From: Paenibacillus humicus NBRC 102415
GTDB lineage: Bacteria > Bacillota > Bacilli > Paenibacillales > Paenibacillaceae
Reading direction: 5' to 3'
Assembly (NCBI RefSeq): GCF_004000905.1
Contig: NZ_BIMD01000036.1
Location: 1-56,891 of the forward strand
Length of the DNA: 56,891 nucleotides
Part shown: piece after piece, positions 45,302 through 54,809 of the stretch
How the letters are laid out: every line of letters begins with the position of its first letter
How positions within the stretch are numbered: position 1 is the stretch's first letter
Notes under the pieces: model-generated
Database searches by the model: none
Seen by the model: the letters and a program-made list of their open reading frames with translations, nothing else
What the model was told of the DNA's origin: nothing
Translations under genes and position numbers: made by a program

Positions 45302-47182
45302 TCAACGCTGCTGCAAGGCAGCCACAGGATCCTCCTGCGCGCCTCCCGGAATTCCCTTGCTGGAGCTGTACAGCTCGCTGTAGAAGCCGCCGCGGCGCAG
45401 CAGCTCCTCATGAGTGCCCTGTTCCTCCAGCCGTCCGTCCTTGAGCACCAGAATCTTGTCCGCGCTGCGGATCGTCCCAAGCCGGTGAGCGATGACGAAG
45501 CTTGTCCGGCCCTTCATGAGCCGCTGCAGCCCTTCTTGAATTTTGATCTCGGTCACCGTATCGATGCTGCTCGTCGCCTCGTCGAGAACAAGCATGGACG
45601 GGTTCGCGAGAATCGCCCTCGCGATGGCGAGCAGCTGCTTCTGCCCGCTGCTGATGCCGCTGCCGTCCGCGCTCAGCATTTTGCCGTAGCCGTCCTTAAG
45701 CCGCATGATGAAGGAATGGGCGTTGGCCAGCTTGGCCGCCTCCTCCACCTCCTCGTCGGTCGCGCCAAGCCTTCCGTACCGGATGTTCTCCCGTATCGTT
45801 CCTTCGAACAGGAACGAGTCCTGCAGCACGAAAGCCATGCGGGAGCGCAGGCTGTCCCGGCGGATGCCGGCCAAATCCTTGCCGTCGAGCGTAATCCGGC
45901 CGGAGGTCGGCTCGTAGAAGCGCGAGAGCAGGCTGATGACCGTCGTTTTGCCCGCTCCCGTAGGACCGACAAGGGCGATCGTCTCGCCGGGGCGGGCTTC
46001 AAAGTCGATGCCTGTCAGCGTCTCGCGGCCTTCCTCGTAGCCGAAGGATACATGCTCGAAGCGCACCGCCCCTTCGACGTGATCCAGCCGCTCGGCCTTG
46101 CTGTCCTCCCGCTCCTCCGGCTCCTCGTCGAGCACCTCGAAAACGCGCTCCGCGCCTGCGATCGCCGACAGCAGCGTATTCCACTGGTTCGCCAGGTCGT
46201 TGAGCGGACGGGTGAACTGACGCGCATACTCGGCGAACACGATGATCGTGCCGACCGTAATGGCGCCGCGCACGGCCAGAATCCCGCCGATTCCCGCCAC
46301 GATCGCGAAGCTCAGGTTGTTCAGGCTGTTCATGACCTTGGGAATGAAGCCCGAGATCGTCTGTGCCCAGAACCCCGACAGCTGGATCCGCTCGTTGAGC
46401 TCGCGGAACGCCTCCTTGACCTGCTCCTCGCGGGAGAAGGCCGTAATGACCCGCTGGCCGGACAGCGTCTCCTCGATGTAGCCGTTCAGCTCGCCCAGAT
46501 TGCGCTGGCGGGCCTTGAACAGAGGGCCGGTCCGCTTGGTGATCCAGCGCATGCCGACCGCCATCAGCGGCACGACGATGAAGGTCAGCAGCGTCAGCAG
46601 CGGACTGAGCCACAGCATGACGCTCACCGTTCCGACCAGCGTCAGCACGCTGGAGAAGATCTGGATCGCGGAGCTGTTGAGGGTGGAGCTGACATTTTCG
46701 ATATCGTTCGTCAGGCGGCTCATGATTTCGCCCTGCTGACGCTTCCCGTAGAACGGAATGGGCAGCCGGTGCAGGTGGGCGAACAGGTCGCTGCGCAGCC
46801 GGTACACCGTCTCCTGGGCGATCGTGATCATCCACACATTATGGGTCCAGGACGTCACCGAAGAGAGCGCGTAGACGATGCCGAGCCCGGCGAGGAACAA
46901 TCCCCATCCATCGGTCTGGCTGCCTTCCTTGAGATAAAGGTCGACGGCGCTCCCGATCATGTACGGACCGAGCAAGGCAAGCGCGGAGCTGACCGCGACG
47001 AGCACGAGCACGATCGTCAGCTTCACCTTGCGCTTCGCCAGATACCCCCACACCCGCCTCAGCGTGCCGGTCCAGTCCTTGGCTTTCGCCTTCGGCTTGC
47101 CGCCGCGGGCGCCCGCAGGCGGAAGCGAAGGGTCCCGCCCGGGGCGAGGAACTCTCAGCGGTTCGAGCCATTGCTTAGGCAT
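45302..47182 (-). CDS. ABC exporter half-transporter, YfiC/YheH type
   Basis: A 626-residue fused permease-ATPase. Six helices occupy about 50-340. The ATPase domain has Walker A GPTGAGKT, signature SGISSGQKQLLAIA and Walker B MLVLDEATSS followed by a catalytic Glu. The N-terminal 45 residues are a basic, Pro-rich extension. ATG at 47182 has AGGAGG six bases upstream and overlaps the partner's stop by 8 bp. The two proteins probably form a heterodimeric multidrug exporter. Confidence 0.9.
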   Translation of the reverse strand: MPKQWLEPLRVPRPGRDPSLPPAGARGGKPKAKAKDWTGTLRRVWGYLAKRKVKLTIVLVLVAVSSALALLGPYMIGSAVDLYLKEGSQTDGWGLFLAGLGIVYALSSVTSWTHNVWMITIAQETVYRLRSDLFAHLHRLPIPFYGKRQQGEIMSRLTNDIENVSSTLNSSAIQIFSSVLTLVGTVSVMLWLSPLLTLLTFIVVPLMAVGMRWITKRTGPLFKARQRNLGELNGYIEETLSGQRVITAFSREEQVKEAFRELNERIQLSGFWAQTISGFIPKVMNSLNNLSFAIVAGIGGILAVRGAITVGTIIVFAEYARQFTRPLNDLANQWNTLLSAIAGAERVFEVLDEEPEEREDSKAERLDHVEGAVRFEHVSFGYEEGRETLTGIDFEARPGETIALVGPTGAGKTTVISLLSRFYEPTSGRITLDGKDLAGIRRDSLRSRMAFVLQDSFLFEGTIRENIRYGRLGATDEEVEEAAKLANAHSFIMRLKDGYGKMLSADGSGISSGQKQLLAIARAILANPSMLVLDEATSSIDTVTEIKIQEGLQRLMKGRTSFVIAHRLGTIRSADKILVLKDGRLEEQGTHEELLRRGGFYSELYSSSKGIPGGAQEDPVAALQQR

Positions 47183-48896
47183 GCCGGGCCTCCTCTCCAT
47201 ACTGCGACTCGTAGATTCGGCGATACAGCTCCGAATCCGCCATCAGCTGCTCATGGCGCCCAGCTGCCGTCAGACGGCCGTCCTCCAGCAGCAGGATCAG
47301 GTCCGCCGACACGGTCGAGCTTATTTTCTGCGTAATCAGGAATGTCGTGCAGCTCATGACTTCCAGCTCCTGCAGCAAGAGGGCTTCGGTCTTCAAGTCC
47401 AGGGCGCTGGTGCTGTCGTCGAGTATAAGGATCTTCGGCTCCCTGACGAGCGCTCTGGCGATGGAGAGGCGCTGCTTCTGGCCGCCGGAGAGGTTCACGC
47501 CGCGCTGGCCGAGCATCGTTCCGTATCCGTCCGGCAGGCGCATGATCGTCTCATGCAGCTGAGCCGCCTTCGCTGCGGCCGCGATCTGCTCCTCCGTCGC
47601 ATGCTCGTTGCCCCAAGAGATATTTTCGCTGACTGTGCCGGAGAACAGCGTCACGTCCTGCGGGACATAACCGATCGCCCGGCGCAGCGCCTTGACATCA
47701 AGCTCCCGAAGATCGGTGCCTCCGACCGCGATCACGCCATCGGTCGGCTCATACAGGCGCAAAATCAGCTGCACGAGCGAGGACTTGCCGGATCCCGTCG
47801 CCCCCATGATCGCGACTCGCTGCCCTGCGCGCGCATGGAAGCTGATGCTTTCCAGAATCGGGATGCTGCTCTCCGGGTAGGTAAAGCCTACCGAGCGGAA
47901 TTCGACATCCGATCCCGCAAGCGGCTTCGTTCCGGAAGCCGCTTGCGCATCGCAGCGGTCCGCGTTCAGCACTTCGCGGATACGCCGGGACGATGCGCCG
48001 GCCCGGGAGAACATCGCGGCGATCCATGCCAGCATGCTCATCGCGCCGATCGTCCGCAGCGCATAGTTGATGACCGCAACCGTCTGTCCCTCCGTCGCCG
48101 ATCCGGATGCGATATCGAGCCGGCCGTACCAGAGAATGGCGATAATGGCGGCGTTGACGATGAGCATGATGAACGGCTGGGTCGTTTCCGTCAGGCGCAA
48201 GGCGCGTACGGTGCCCTTCATCAGCTCGGCGCCGGCTTCCCCGAAGCGCTTGACTTCATAACCCATGCGGACAAAAACGCGGATGAGGCGGATGCCGGTC
48301 AAGTTCTCCTGAATGACGGCGTTGACCTTGTCGAGACGGCGCTGCACCGTCTGGAACACGGAAGACGCCCGGCCGATCATCCAGCCGACGAAGAGCAGCA
48401 GCAGCGGCAGCGTCGCGGCCAGCATAAGACCAAGGCGGAAGTTGACGACGAGCGCCATCAGGACGCTTCCCGCGACCACAAGCGGGATTCTCGTCATGAA
48501 GCGGAGCGCCATGAAGACCGTATCCTGAACCTGGCTGACGTCTCCCGTCAGACGGGTGATCAGGCTGGACGCCGCGAACCGGTTGAACACCTCGTAGGTG
48601 AACGACTGCACCTTGCCGTACAGCCGCTCCCGCAGGTCGTAGCCGAATCCCTGGCTTGCGTACGAAGCGTAGAAGGAGCTGCATATCCCCGCCGCGAAGG
48701 CGATCAGCGCTCCTCCAGCGAGCACGCCCCCCCACAGCCAGACGACCTGCAGATTTTTATGGGCGATGCCTTCATCGATAATCTTCGCGATGATAAAAGG
48801 CTGGGACAGCTCCACCGCCAGCTCGACAAGCATCATCAGCAGAGCGACCCCGGCCGAGATGCGGTACTTGGACAGCGATGACAATACTTTCTCCAT
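47175..48896 (-). CDS. ABC exporter half-transporter, YfiB/YheI type
   Basis: A 573-residue permease-ATPase. Six helices occupy the first ~320 residues. Walker A is GATGSGKS, the signature LSGGQKQRLSIA and Walker B KILILDDSTSAL. The residue after Walker B Asp is Asp rather than Glu, as in the degenerate site of heterodimeric exporters. ATG at 48896 follows GGAGGTG. It is first of the pair; a TATAAT (about 48935-48940, minus) lies upstream. Confidence 0.9.
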   Translation of the reverse strand: MEKVLSSLSKYRISAGVALLMMLVELAVELSQPFIIAKIIDEGIAHKNLQVVWLWGGVLAGGALIAFAAGICSSFYASYASQGFGYDLRERLYGKVQSFTYEVFNRFAASSLITRLTGDVSQVQDTVFMALRFMTRIPLVVAGSVLMALVVNFRLGLMLAATLPLLLLFVGWMIGRASSVFQTVQRRLDKVNAVIQENLTGIRLIRVFVRMGYEVKRFGEAGAELMKGTVRALRLTETTQPFIMLIVNAAIIAILWYGRLDIASGSATEGQTVAVINYALRTIGAMSMLAWIAAMFSRAGASSRRIREVLNADRCDAQAASGTKPLAGSDVEFRSVGFTYPESSIPILESISFHARAGQRVAIMGATGSGKSSLVQLILRLYEPTDGVIAVGGTDLRELDVKALRRAIGYVPQDVTLFSGTVSENISWGNEHATEEQIAAAAKAAQLHETIMRLPDGYGTMLGQRGVNLSGGQKQRLSIARALVREPKILILDDSTSALDLKTEALLLQELEVMSCTTFLITQKISSTVSADLILLLEDGRLTAAGRHEQLMADSELYRRIYESQYGEEARHA

Positions 48897-48958
48897 ATGC
48901 CGTGATGCACCTCCGAAGCTATGTATGCGTTTATTATACCCTATATTTCCCAAGGCCG

Positions 48959-49021
48959 GCTCCGGCTCTATCCTTGCGGGCAGGTGCCCTGCTCCGGCTC
49001 TATCCTTGCGGACAGATGCCC
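48959..49021. repeat. Short tandem direct repeat
   Basis: CTCCGGCTCTATCCTTGCGG followed by a CAGRTGCCC end occurs twice (about 48959 and 48993) upstream of the ABC exporter genes. Confidence 0.6.
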
Positions 49022-49118
49022 GCCTCCTTTGCGGATGCCCTTCCTTAGGGATAGCAGGGCTGTAATGGCAAGCCTTCTTCAAGTGCAAGCAAGGAGATGA
49101 GCCCGGCGCGTCCCTCCC

Positions 49119-49301
49119 TATCGGACATACGATCCGTTATTTGGATTCCGGCACCGTTTTAAAAAATTTAACGGACATCAGATTCGTTATTGTTGGATTT
49201 CCCGCCCTGCCAGACCGGTTTCCGTTCGAATAGCGGATCCTATGTCCGATAAAAGGGGTTTTTCGGGAATTTGGAACAACTAACGGATCCTATGTCCGAT
49301 A
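49119..49301. repeat. 183-bp four-element dyad module, copy C
   Basis: Elements lie at 49119-49142 and 49168-49191 (forward) and at 49228-49251 and 49278-49301 (inverted). Start distances are 49, 60 and 50 bp, preserving the 183-bp total. The second element is the most diverged (ACGGACATCAGATTCGTTATT). Confidence 0.85.
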
Positions 49302-49530
49302 TAACGGCATTTCAAGCAGCCATGCCTCCTGCAAGCGGCTGAAAAGGCTGCTCGTGCTGCCAACGTCCCCGTACAACCAATTCTTACCCCGGTGCAGGAG
49401 AACTAACAAGCGCTGTTGGCAGATACCGTCCCTAAGGTACCAAAACGCTCCGGCGGAACGGACGGAATAAGGGCAAGCAATACGCTGCACAGGCAGCGAG
49501 AGTTCTGGCTCCGAACCACCGGCGGCATTC

Positions 49531-49637
49531 GAAAGCCGTCCATGCGGACGGCTTTCTTCAAGCTCTAACGGCGGGCAGCCCCCTGAAAATCGAGAGAGAC
49601 ATCAAGAAATCCCGGCGATAATCCTTCCCTTGATTTG
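49531..49637 (-). pseudogene. Duplicated 3' end and terminator of the phosphotransferase gene
   Basis: This 107-bp stretch repeats the gene end that follows. On the minus strand it reads a decayed version of the C-terminus (DVSLDFQGAARR then stop, against VSFDFRELAAARR) and then a perfect hairpin AAAGCCGTCC/GGACGGCTTT (49532-49555). The neighbouring unit has the equivalent hairpin at 49638-49657. It looks like a tandem duplication of the last codons plus terminator. Confidence 0.7.
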
Positions 49638-49657
49638 AACTGTCCGCACGGACGGTT
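49638..49657 (-). terminator. Terminator of the phosphotransferase gene
   Basis: AAC-GTCC pairs with GGAC-GTT around a GCAC loop 12 bp past the stop codon. It is the counterpart of the stronger hairpin at 49532-49555. Confidence 0.6.
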
Positions 49658-49668
49658 GTCGCAAGCAT

Positions 49669-50691
49669 CTACCTGCGCGCAGCGGCCAGTTCCCTGAAAT
49701 CAAAAGAGACGATCGGAGTTCCGGCCATAATCCGTTCCTTCATTTGGCCCATCCAGGCGCGGATCCCTTCCGTCAGCTCCTCCGGTCCAAGCTTCTTGGC
49801 AAGGACGGTATACAAAGTGAGATCGCGCATCTCCAGGAACAGTCCCAGCACATCCAGCCACTCCTCCGGCATCTCCCGTTCGCTGCGATAGCCTTGCAGG
49901 AAGCCAAGGAAGAAGTCCGCCGCATATGCGTCCCGATCCGCGCCGTATCGATCTGGAATTCGGGAGCTGAGCGCGTAATAGAGCGGAATGGCGACATCAT
50001 GGATGTACCAGCTGTATTCCAGGTCGTCGAAGTCGAATACCGTGATGCGGCCTTCGTGGACAAAAAAGTTGCCGTTATGGATATCTCCGTGAAGCAAGCC
50101 GTAACTCCCTTCCGGCCGAGGCAGCGCATGCAGCCTATCCAGCACGGATGCAAGCTGCGCGATAATCCCGGGATCCTCGTCCTGAAGATAGGCTGAGGCG
50201 TTCGCGATGAGGTCATCCTCGCTCCACTGCCTTCGGGCGAAAGTCCGATCCAGCTTGGCGGATGCGTTGTGGAACCGAGCCGTTACCGCCCCCCACTCGG
50301 CAAACAGCTGCCGATTCCATGCTTCCGAGTCCGGCAACGCTCTTCCGCCCGGCGCTTTGCGGAACAGGCACGCATAGAAGCACGATCCGTCCGCGGCCAT
50401 GATCTGCTCGATGCGGCTGCCGGACGGCGAGGCCAGACTTGACGCCATATCCTTCCCGCAGCCCTCCGTCTCCAGATGCTGAAGAAAATCAAGCTCGGCT
50501 TCAATTTCTTCCAGCGATCTATGGCTGCTGTGGGTCAGGCGCAGAATGACGGAAATGCCCTCCGCTGTCTGCATTTCATAGATATAGTTTTCAAAATCGC
50601 CCAGCTTCTTCGGATCCCCCTGCAATCCGAAACGGAGCGCCGCATCCTCCAGCCGTTCGGGACCGAACAGCTTCTCTACCGATGCCTCCAT
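49669..50691 (-). CDS. APH-family phosphotransferase
   Basis: A 340-residue protein-kinase-like phosphotransferase of the aminoglycoside phosphotransferase/CotS group. The catalytic loop LLHGDIHNGNFFVHEG (Asp base, Asn) and metal-binding VFDFDDLEYSW are intact. Substrate may be an antibiotic, sugar or choline. GGGGGAT lies upstream of ATG. A partial copy of its 3' end lies downstream. Confidence 0.88.
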   Translation of the reverse strand: MEASVEKLFGPERLEDAALRFGLQGDPKKLGDFENYIYEMQTAEGISVILRLTHSSHRSLEEIEAELDFLQHLETEGCGKDMASSLASPSGSRIEQIMAADGSCFYACLFRKAPGGRALPDSEAWNRQLFAEWGAVTARFHNASAKLDRTFARRQWSEDDLIANASAYLQDEDPGIIAQLASVLDRLHALPRPEGSYGLLHGDIHNGNFFVHEGRITVFDFDDLEYSWYIHDVAIPLYYALSSRIPDRYGADRDAYAADFFLGFLQGYRSEREMPEEWLDVLGLFLEMRDLTLYTVLAKKLGPEELTEGIRAWMGQMKERIMAGTPIVSFDFRELAAARR

Positions 50692-50828
50692 GTTTATCCC
50701 CCTTGCCTGAATAGGTTTTCAAATCCTCTTTGATTAGGTTTAGGGGGCCGCCCCTGAATCTCCTGCCCGTTCCCTCAAATAAATCGTATACTGAAGCTAT
50801 TCCCGAAACGATGGAGGAGGAGTCGACA

Positions 50829-51104
50829 ATGGCATTTTTCGCGGTCATGCTGCCAATGCTGGATGAAGAAAAGAGCGCGAGGCTGCGGACGGAGCATCTC
50901 GCTTACCTGGAGAAGCTGGAGCAGGAGGGCCGTATCGCCGCCAGAGGAAGATTCACAGATGGATGGGGCGGCCTCGTCATTTACATGGGAGAATCGCTGC
51001 AAGAGGTAGCCGCGCTCGTCGAACAGGATCCCTATGTCCTGCATCAGGCTCGCAACTATGAGATTCACCCTTGGGAAATGACCTCCCTGCATCTGAAGGT
51101 CTGA
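50829..51104 (+). CDS. YciI-family protein
   Basis: A 91-residue YCII-domain protein (MAFFAVMLPMLDEEKSARLR, WGGLVIYMGESLQEVAALVEQDPYV). The fold is dimeric ferredoxin-like and is used in ring-modifying enzymes. Its role here is unknown. GGAGGAGG lies eight bases before ATG; a longer upstream frame has no ribosome site. Confidence 0.85.
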   Translation: MAFFAVMLPMLDEEKSARLRTEHLAYLEKLEQEGRIAARGRFTDGWGGLVIYMGESLQEVAALVEQDPYVLHQARNYEIHPWEMTSLHLKV

Positions 51105-51175
51105 CCCCGGACGAATGATGCCGATCCGTTCTTGCTGTCCATATTTCCTTGACATCGACAGCATCGCTCAGTCCG

Positions 51176-51216
51176 CAAAAAGCCCCCTCACCTGAACGGT
51201 GAAGGGGCTCTTTTTG
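51176..51216. terminator. Bidirectional terminator
   Basis: AAAAAGCCCC and TTCACC pair with GGTGAA and GGGGCT-TTTT around a 5-nt loop, between YciI and chitinase genes. Confidence 0.85.
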
Positions 51217-54200
51217 TCACGGAGCCTTTTTGGCATAGTCGATCAGATTGAGGATCAGAACCGCTGCTTGAGCGCGTGTCAGAGGCTGATCTCCATGGAA
51301 CCGATTCTTTTCGTCGCCCTGCATAAGACCGGCGATTTCCAGCGCGGCTGCGTGCTTGGATGCCCATGCCGGGATGGAAGAGGCGTCGGCGAAACCAGGC
51401 TTGGAATCTGCGGCCGGAAGCCGGAGCGCTTTGGCGACCAGCACCGCGATCTCGGCGCGGGTGATCGTCTTTTTCGGTCCGAACGTGCCGTCTTCGTATC
51501 CTTTCAGCCAGCCCGCCTCCAAAGCCTGCGCGATGTAACCGCGAGCGTAAGCCGGAACGGAGGCAGCATCCTTGAAGTCCAGGCTGCCGCCGGTGCTGTC
51601 CAGACCGAGCGCGCGGCCCAGCATGGTGACGAAGTCGGCGCGGGTGACGCTTCCATTCGGATGGAAGCTGCCGTCTCCGAACCCGATGATGATGTTCAGC
51701 CCGGAGGCTCTAGCGATGGCATCGCTCGCCCAGTGCTTGGAGCTGACATCGTTGAACGGCAGCGGCTTTGCCGAAGGCTCGGGCAATGCCGAAGCTGTCG
51801 GCGCAGGCGTGACGGATGGCGCCGGGCTTGCGGATGGCGTCGGCGTAGCGATAGGGTATGTCGGGTACCATGGCGCTGCTGTCGGCGTCGGTGTCGGTGT
51901 CGACGTTGCTGTCGGCGTCGGTGTCGGGTTTGTTGTCGGTGTCGGCGTCGGATCGGAGGCAGGAGCTGTTTTCGCCATCAGAGGGGAACTGAAAATCGAA
52001 ACCCGGATCGCTTTTCCATCCCCTCCTTTTTGGATGGCGGCAATTTCAATCGTATATGAAGTATCCGCCTCCAGGGATTTCAAAGTCCATTCCGTTCCGG
52101 CAGCGTACCCCGCCCATTGGCCATTGGCAAAGATGTCGTAGCCGGTCGCACCCGGTACAGCCTGCCATTGGAGCGGAATTTCAGTGGCGTCCGCTTTGCC
52201 GGCAGTCGGCGCTGCCGGCGCCGGCAGGCTGACCGCAGAGCCGCCTCCCGCAGGGAGGTCGGCTGCGAGCTGGTCCGACATCGTATGATTGCGGTCGGCG
52301 CTGATTTCCCAGTTCATGGCGCCGGCGATATCGATCGACCGGATATAAGCGGTTTTGTAGGCGGTCGACTCCGCATCGTCGTAAGAGATGAACACGCCGG
52401 TCTTTTCATTGTACAAATATGGAACCTTGGCGTAGTTGTTGAACACCCGCTTGAAGTCCGGATTCGTCAGGTAGTTGTTTTCGAGATCGGCGATGTCGAA
52501 CTTCGCATCAGCCCCCCACGTTCCAGCGATGATCGTGCTGGAGCACTGCTGGTACTCGCCGCCGCTCGCGCAGCCGCCCCAGCCTGTTCCGTAATACGGA
52601 ATTCCCGCTACCAGCTTGTAATTCGGCACTCCGCCTTTCAGATGTCCTTGCAGCCCTCCCGCTGCATTGAAGCGTTTGGCCGAGGCAGTCTTGTTGTTCG
52701 GATCGTAGTAAAGCGGGGCGTTGTGGGCCGCTTCCGTCTGCCAGGTTCCATTGTAGTCGTAGGTCATGATGTTGATGAAGTCGAGGTATTGGACCGAGTT
52801 GGCATAATCGGCATTTACCGTGAAGTTGTCGCCTTGGCCGGAAGCGATTGTCAGCAGATAATACTTGCCGTCTTCCTGGCCGGCGGCGTCAAGCGCCTCG
52901 CGGACCGTTTTCACCAAAAGCGTGAAATTCTCCTTGTCCTGAGGTCCTCTGGCGTTGGTCGTTTCTCCGCCCTCGACCGGATATTCCCAATCGATGTCGA
53001 AGCCGTCGAAGCCGTAGGCGCGAAGGAACTGGACGGCGGAGCCGGCAAACGTCCTGCGGGAAATTTCATCCGCGGCGACGAGCGAGAAGTTTTTGGACCA
53101 CGACCAGCCGCCGACAGAGATGAGCGTCTTCAGGCCCGGGTTGTCGGCTTTGAGCTCCTTCAGCTCCTCGAAGCCTTGGGGATCGAACTCCGGATAGCCT
53201 TGAATGACGCCTCCATTGAACACATATCCCTGTTGCAGCTCAATGTCAGGGTTCTGGCATTCGGCTCCGGTCGTGCCGGCGCCCTTCCAGCAAATATCGC
53301 CAAAAGCGTAGTTGATATGCGTAATCTGCGAGCCGTCGATATCAGCCGGACTGAACTGGCGGGCGCCCTGTGCCCAGGCGGCATAATAGGCGACGATGTT
53401 GTACTCGCGGCCCGGAACGGCCGTTGCCGGCTCACTCGCTTCCGATTGCCACAGGCTGTTTTTGGCGACGACCGTAAAGTCGTAGGCTTGGCCCTCGGTC
53501 AATCCCGTCGCGGCATAACGCGGAACCGAGCTGGTGCCGATGAGGTCGCCGTCGCGGTAGATTTCATACTCGGTCGCTCCGGCTGCCGGAGCCCAGCCGA
53601 GCGAGATCGCGGTGCGGGTGCCCGATAAGACCTGCACCGATTGCGGAGCGTCGAGCTGGCCCCAGACGATGCGCAGGCCGTTGCTCTTGCCGGATACCCG
53701 GCGATCTTTATCCTGGGCGGCGACCTGGAAGTACACGGATTGACCTGCCGTCGGATTGGCGATTTCGTAGGAGAATTTGCCGGCCGCTGCCCAGTCTCCT
53801 CCGAACCATTTGTTGTCCACATACACGTCGTATCCCGTAGCGAGAGGACTCGTCGTCCATCCAAGCTCGATGGAATTGTAGGTGACGTCCGTCACGCGGA
53901 GATACTGCGGAGTCGTCAGCGGCGGCTCCGGATAGGCGTTGGGATCCTCGGCGACGGTCGTTGCCGTGACCACATTGCTCTTCTCGCTCTGGGTGCCAAG
54001 CACCGGAACGGAAGTGACGTAGAAGGAATAGGTCGTCTCCGGCTCCAGGCCGCCGACGATTTTCGGGGAGAATCCGGACCAGGCCGCCCAGTTCCACTGG
54101 GTGCTGTCTCCGATTTTGTAGTAGATCTGATACCCGTTGTTGGGATCGATTCCGGGAACTTCATCCCAGGTCAAGGTAATCGATTTTGCCTTTACATCGG

Positions 54201-54342
54201 ATACGGCCAGATTCTGGGGGATGTTGGGATCCGCCGCAGCGGCAGCGGGAGCAGCGGCTGCTCCGAACATGCTTATCAGGAGTGCCAACGTGAGCAAGGA
54301 AGCAAGCGTGGAAGAAACGTTCTTTTTCAGTCGCGTGGACAA
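51217..54342 (-). CDS. S-layer-anchored GH18 chitinase
   Basis: A 1041-residue surface enzyme hydrolysing chitin. The signal peptide ends near 37. Three Fn3 domains occupy about 40-130, 142-225 and 230-308. The GH18 domain spans about 313-690, with catalytic Glu453 in FDGFDIDWEYP and supporting MTYDYNG and MNWEISADR. A fourth Fn3 lies at about 708-792. A Thr-Pro linker (about 798-850) precedes three SLH domains (about 862-1036), which hold the enzyme on the cell wall. The start is at ATG behind GAGGTGACTTG on the minus strand. A cre-like site and a minisatellite lie upstream. Confidence 0.92.
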   Translation of the reverse strand: MSTRLKKNVSSTLASLLTLALLISMFGAAAAPAAAAADPNIPQNLAVSDVKAKSITLTWDEVPGIDPNNGYQIYYKIGDSTQWNWAAWSGFSPKIVGGLEPETTYSFYVTSVPVLGTQSEKSNVVTATTVAEDPNAYPEPPLTTPQYLRVTDVTYNSIELGWTTSPLATGYDVYVDNKWFGGDWAAAGKFSYEIANPTAGQSVYFQVAAQDKDRRVSGKSNGLRIVWGQLDAPQSVQVLSGTRTAISLGWAPAAGATEYEIYRDGDLIGTSSVPRYAATGLTEGQAYDFTVVAKNSLWQSEASEPATAVPGREYNIVAYYAAWAQGARQFSPADIDGSQITHINYAFGDICWKGAGTTGAECQNPDIELQQGYVFNGGVIQGYPEFDPQGFEELKELKADNPGLKTLISVGGWSWSKNFSLVAADEISRRTFAGSAVQFLRAYGFDGFDIDWEYPVEGGETTNARGPQDKENFTLLVKTVREALDAAGQEDGKYYLLTIASGQGDNFTVNADYANSVQYLDFINIMTYDYNGTWQTEAAHNAPLYYDPNNKTASAKRFNAAGGLQGHLKGGVPNYKLVAGIPYYGTGWGGCASGGEYQQCSSTIIAGTWGADAKFDIADLENNYLTNPDFKRVFNNYAKVPYLYNEKTGVFISYDDAESTAYKTAYIRSIDIAGAMNWEISADRNHTMSDQLAADLPAGGGSAVSLPAPAAPTAGKADATEIPLQWQAVPGATGYDIFANGQWAGYAAGTEWTLKSLEADTSYTIEIAAIQKGGDGKAIRVSIFSSPLMAKTAPASDPTPTPTTNPTPTPTATSTPTPTPTAAPWYPTYPIATPTPSASPAPSVTPAPTASALPEPSAKPLPFNDVSSKHWASDAIARASGLNIIIGFGDGSFHPNGSVTRADFVTMLGRALGLDSTGGSLDFKDAASVPAYARGYIAQALEAGWLKGYEDGTFGPKKTITRAEIAVLVAKALRLPAADSKPGFADASSIPAWASKHAAALEIAGLMQGDEKNRFHGDQPLTRAQAAVLILNLIDYAKKAP

Positions 54343-54486
54343 TCAAGTCACCTCATCCATAATAATGATTTGGGCAATCATGGAACGGCTTGTCGACTTC
54401 TGTCTGGACCGGCTGACTCAGGAAAAGAGGGGGCGTGCGGAAAGAGTTGAGCTGTCTGGCGGTGAGAGCGGCGTGCGGAAGGCGCT

Positions 54487-54695
54487 GACTTGCGGAACAG
54501 CTGACTTGCGGAAGAGCCGACTTGCGGAAGAGCCGACTTGCGGAAGAGCCGACTTGCGGAAGAGCCGACTTGCGGAACAGCTGACTTGCGGAACAGCTGA
54601 CTTACGGAAGGGCTGACTTGCGGAACAGCCGACTTGCGGAACAGCTGACTTGCGGAAGGCGCTGACTTACGGAAGGGCTGACTTGCGGAAGAATT
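54487..54695. repeat. 16-bp minisatellite upstream of the chitinase gene, 13 copies
   Basis: The unit GACTTGCGGAACAGCT and variants (GACTTGCGGAAGAGCC, GACTTACGGAAGGGCT) recurs at 54487, 54503, 54519, 54535, 54551, 54567, 54583, 54599, 54615, 54631, 54647, 54664 and 54680. The period of 16 is not a multiple of three, so it is not a coding repeat. Confidence 0.9.
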
Positions 54696-54697
54696 TA

Positions 54698-54712
54698 ATG
54701 AGAGCGCTTACC
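54698..54712 (-). promoter_or_regulatory. cre-like site upstream of the chitinase gene
   Basis: ATGAGAGCGCTTACC matches the cre consensus with two mismatches. It lies 355 bp before the chitinase start, just outside the minisatellite, so the promoter would have to be upstream of the array. Confidence 0.35.
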
Positions 54713-54795
54713 ACCCCGCTGGCGAATTTTTGTGCCTGTCAAACTTCCCTATTCGCGGGGAATGCTCGAACACCTTTTCAAAATCTTTATAATCC

Positions 54796-54809
54796 GTGAT
54801 ATTTATCAC
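54796..54809. promoter_or_regulatory. Crp/Fnr-like palindrome in AT-rich DNA
   Basis: GTGATATTTATCAC (GTGATA, TT, TATCAC) fits the TGTGA-N6-TCACA spacing of Crp-family sites in all but one base. It lies in the AT-rich stretch 54770-54900, which probably holds the chitinase promoter. Confidence 0.35.

Noticed and set aside
45410-48881. Two 640-codon plus-strand frames opposite the ABC exporter genes
   Set aside because: The minus-strand proteins have complete Walker and signature motifs; the plus-strand frames are His/Arg/Asp-rich and match nothing.
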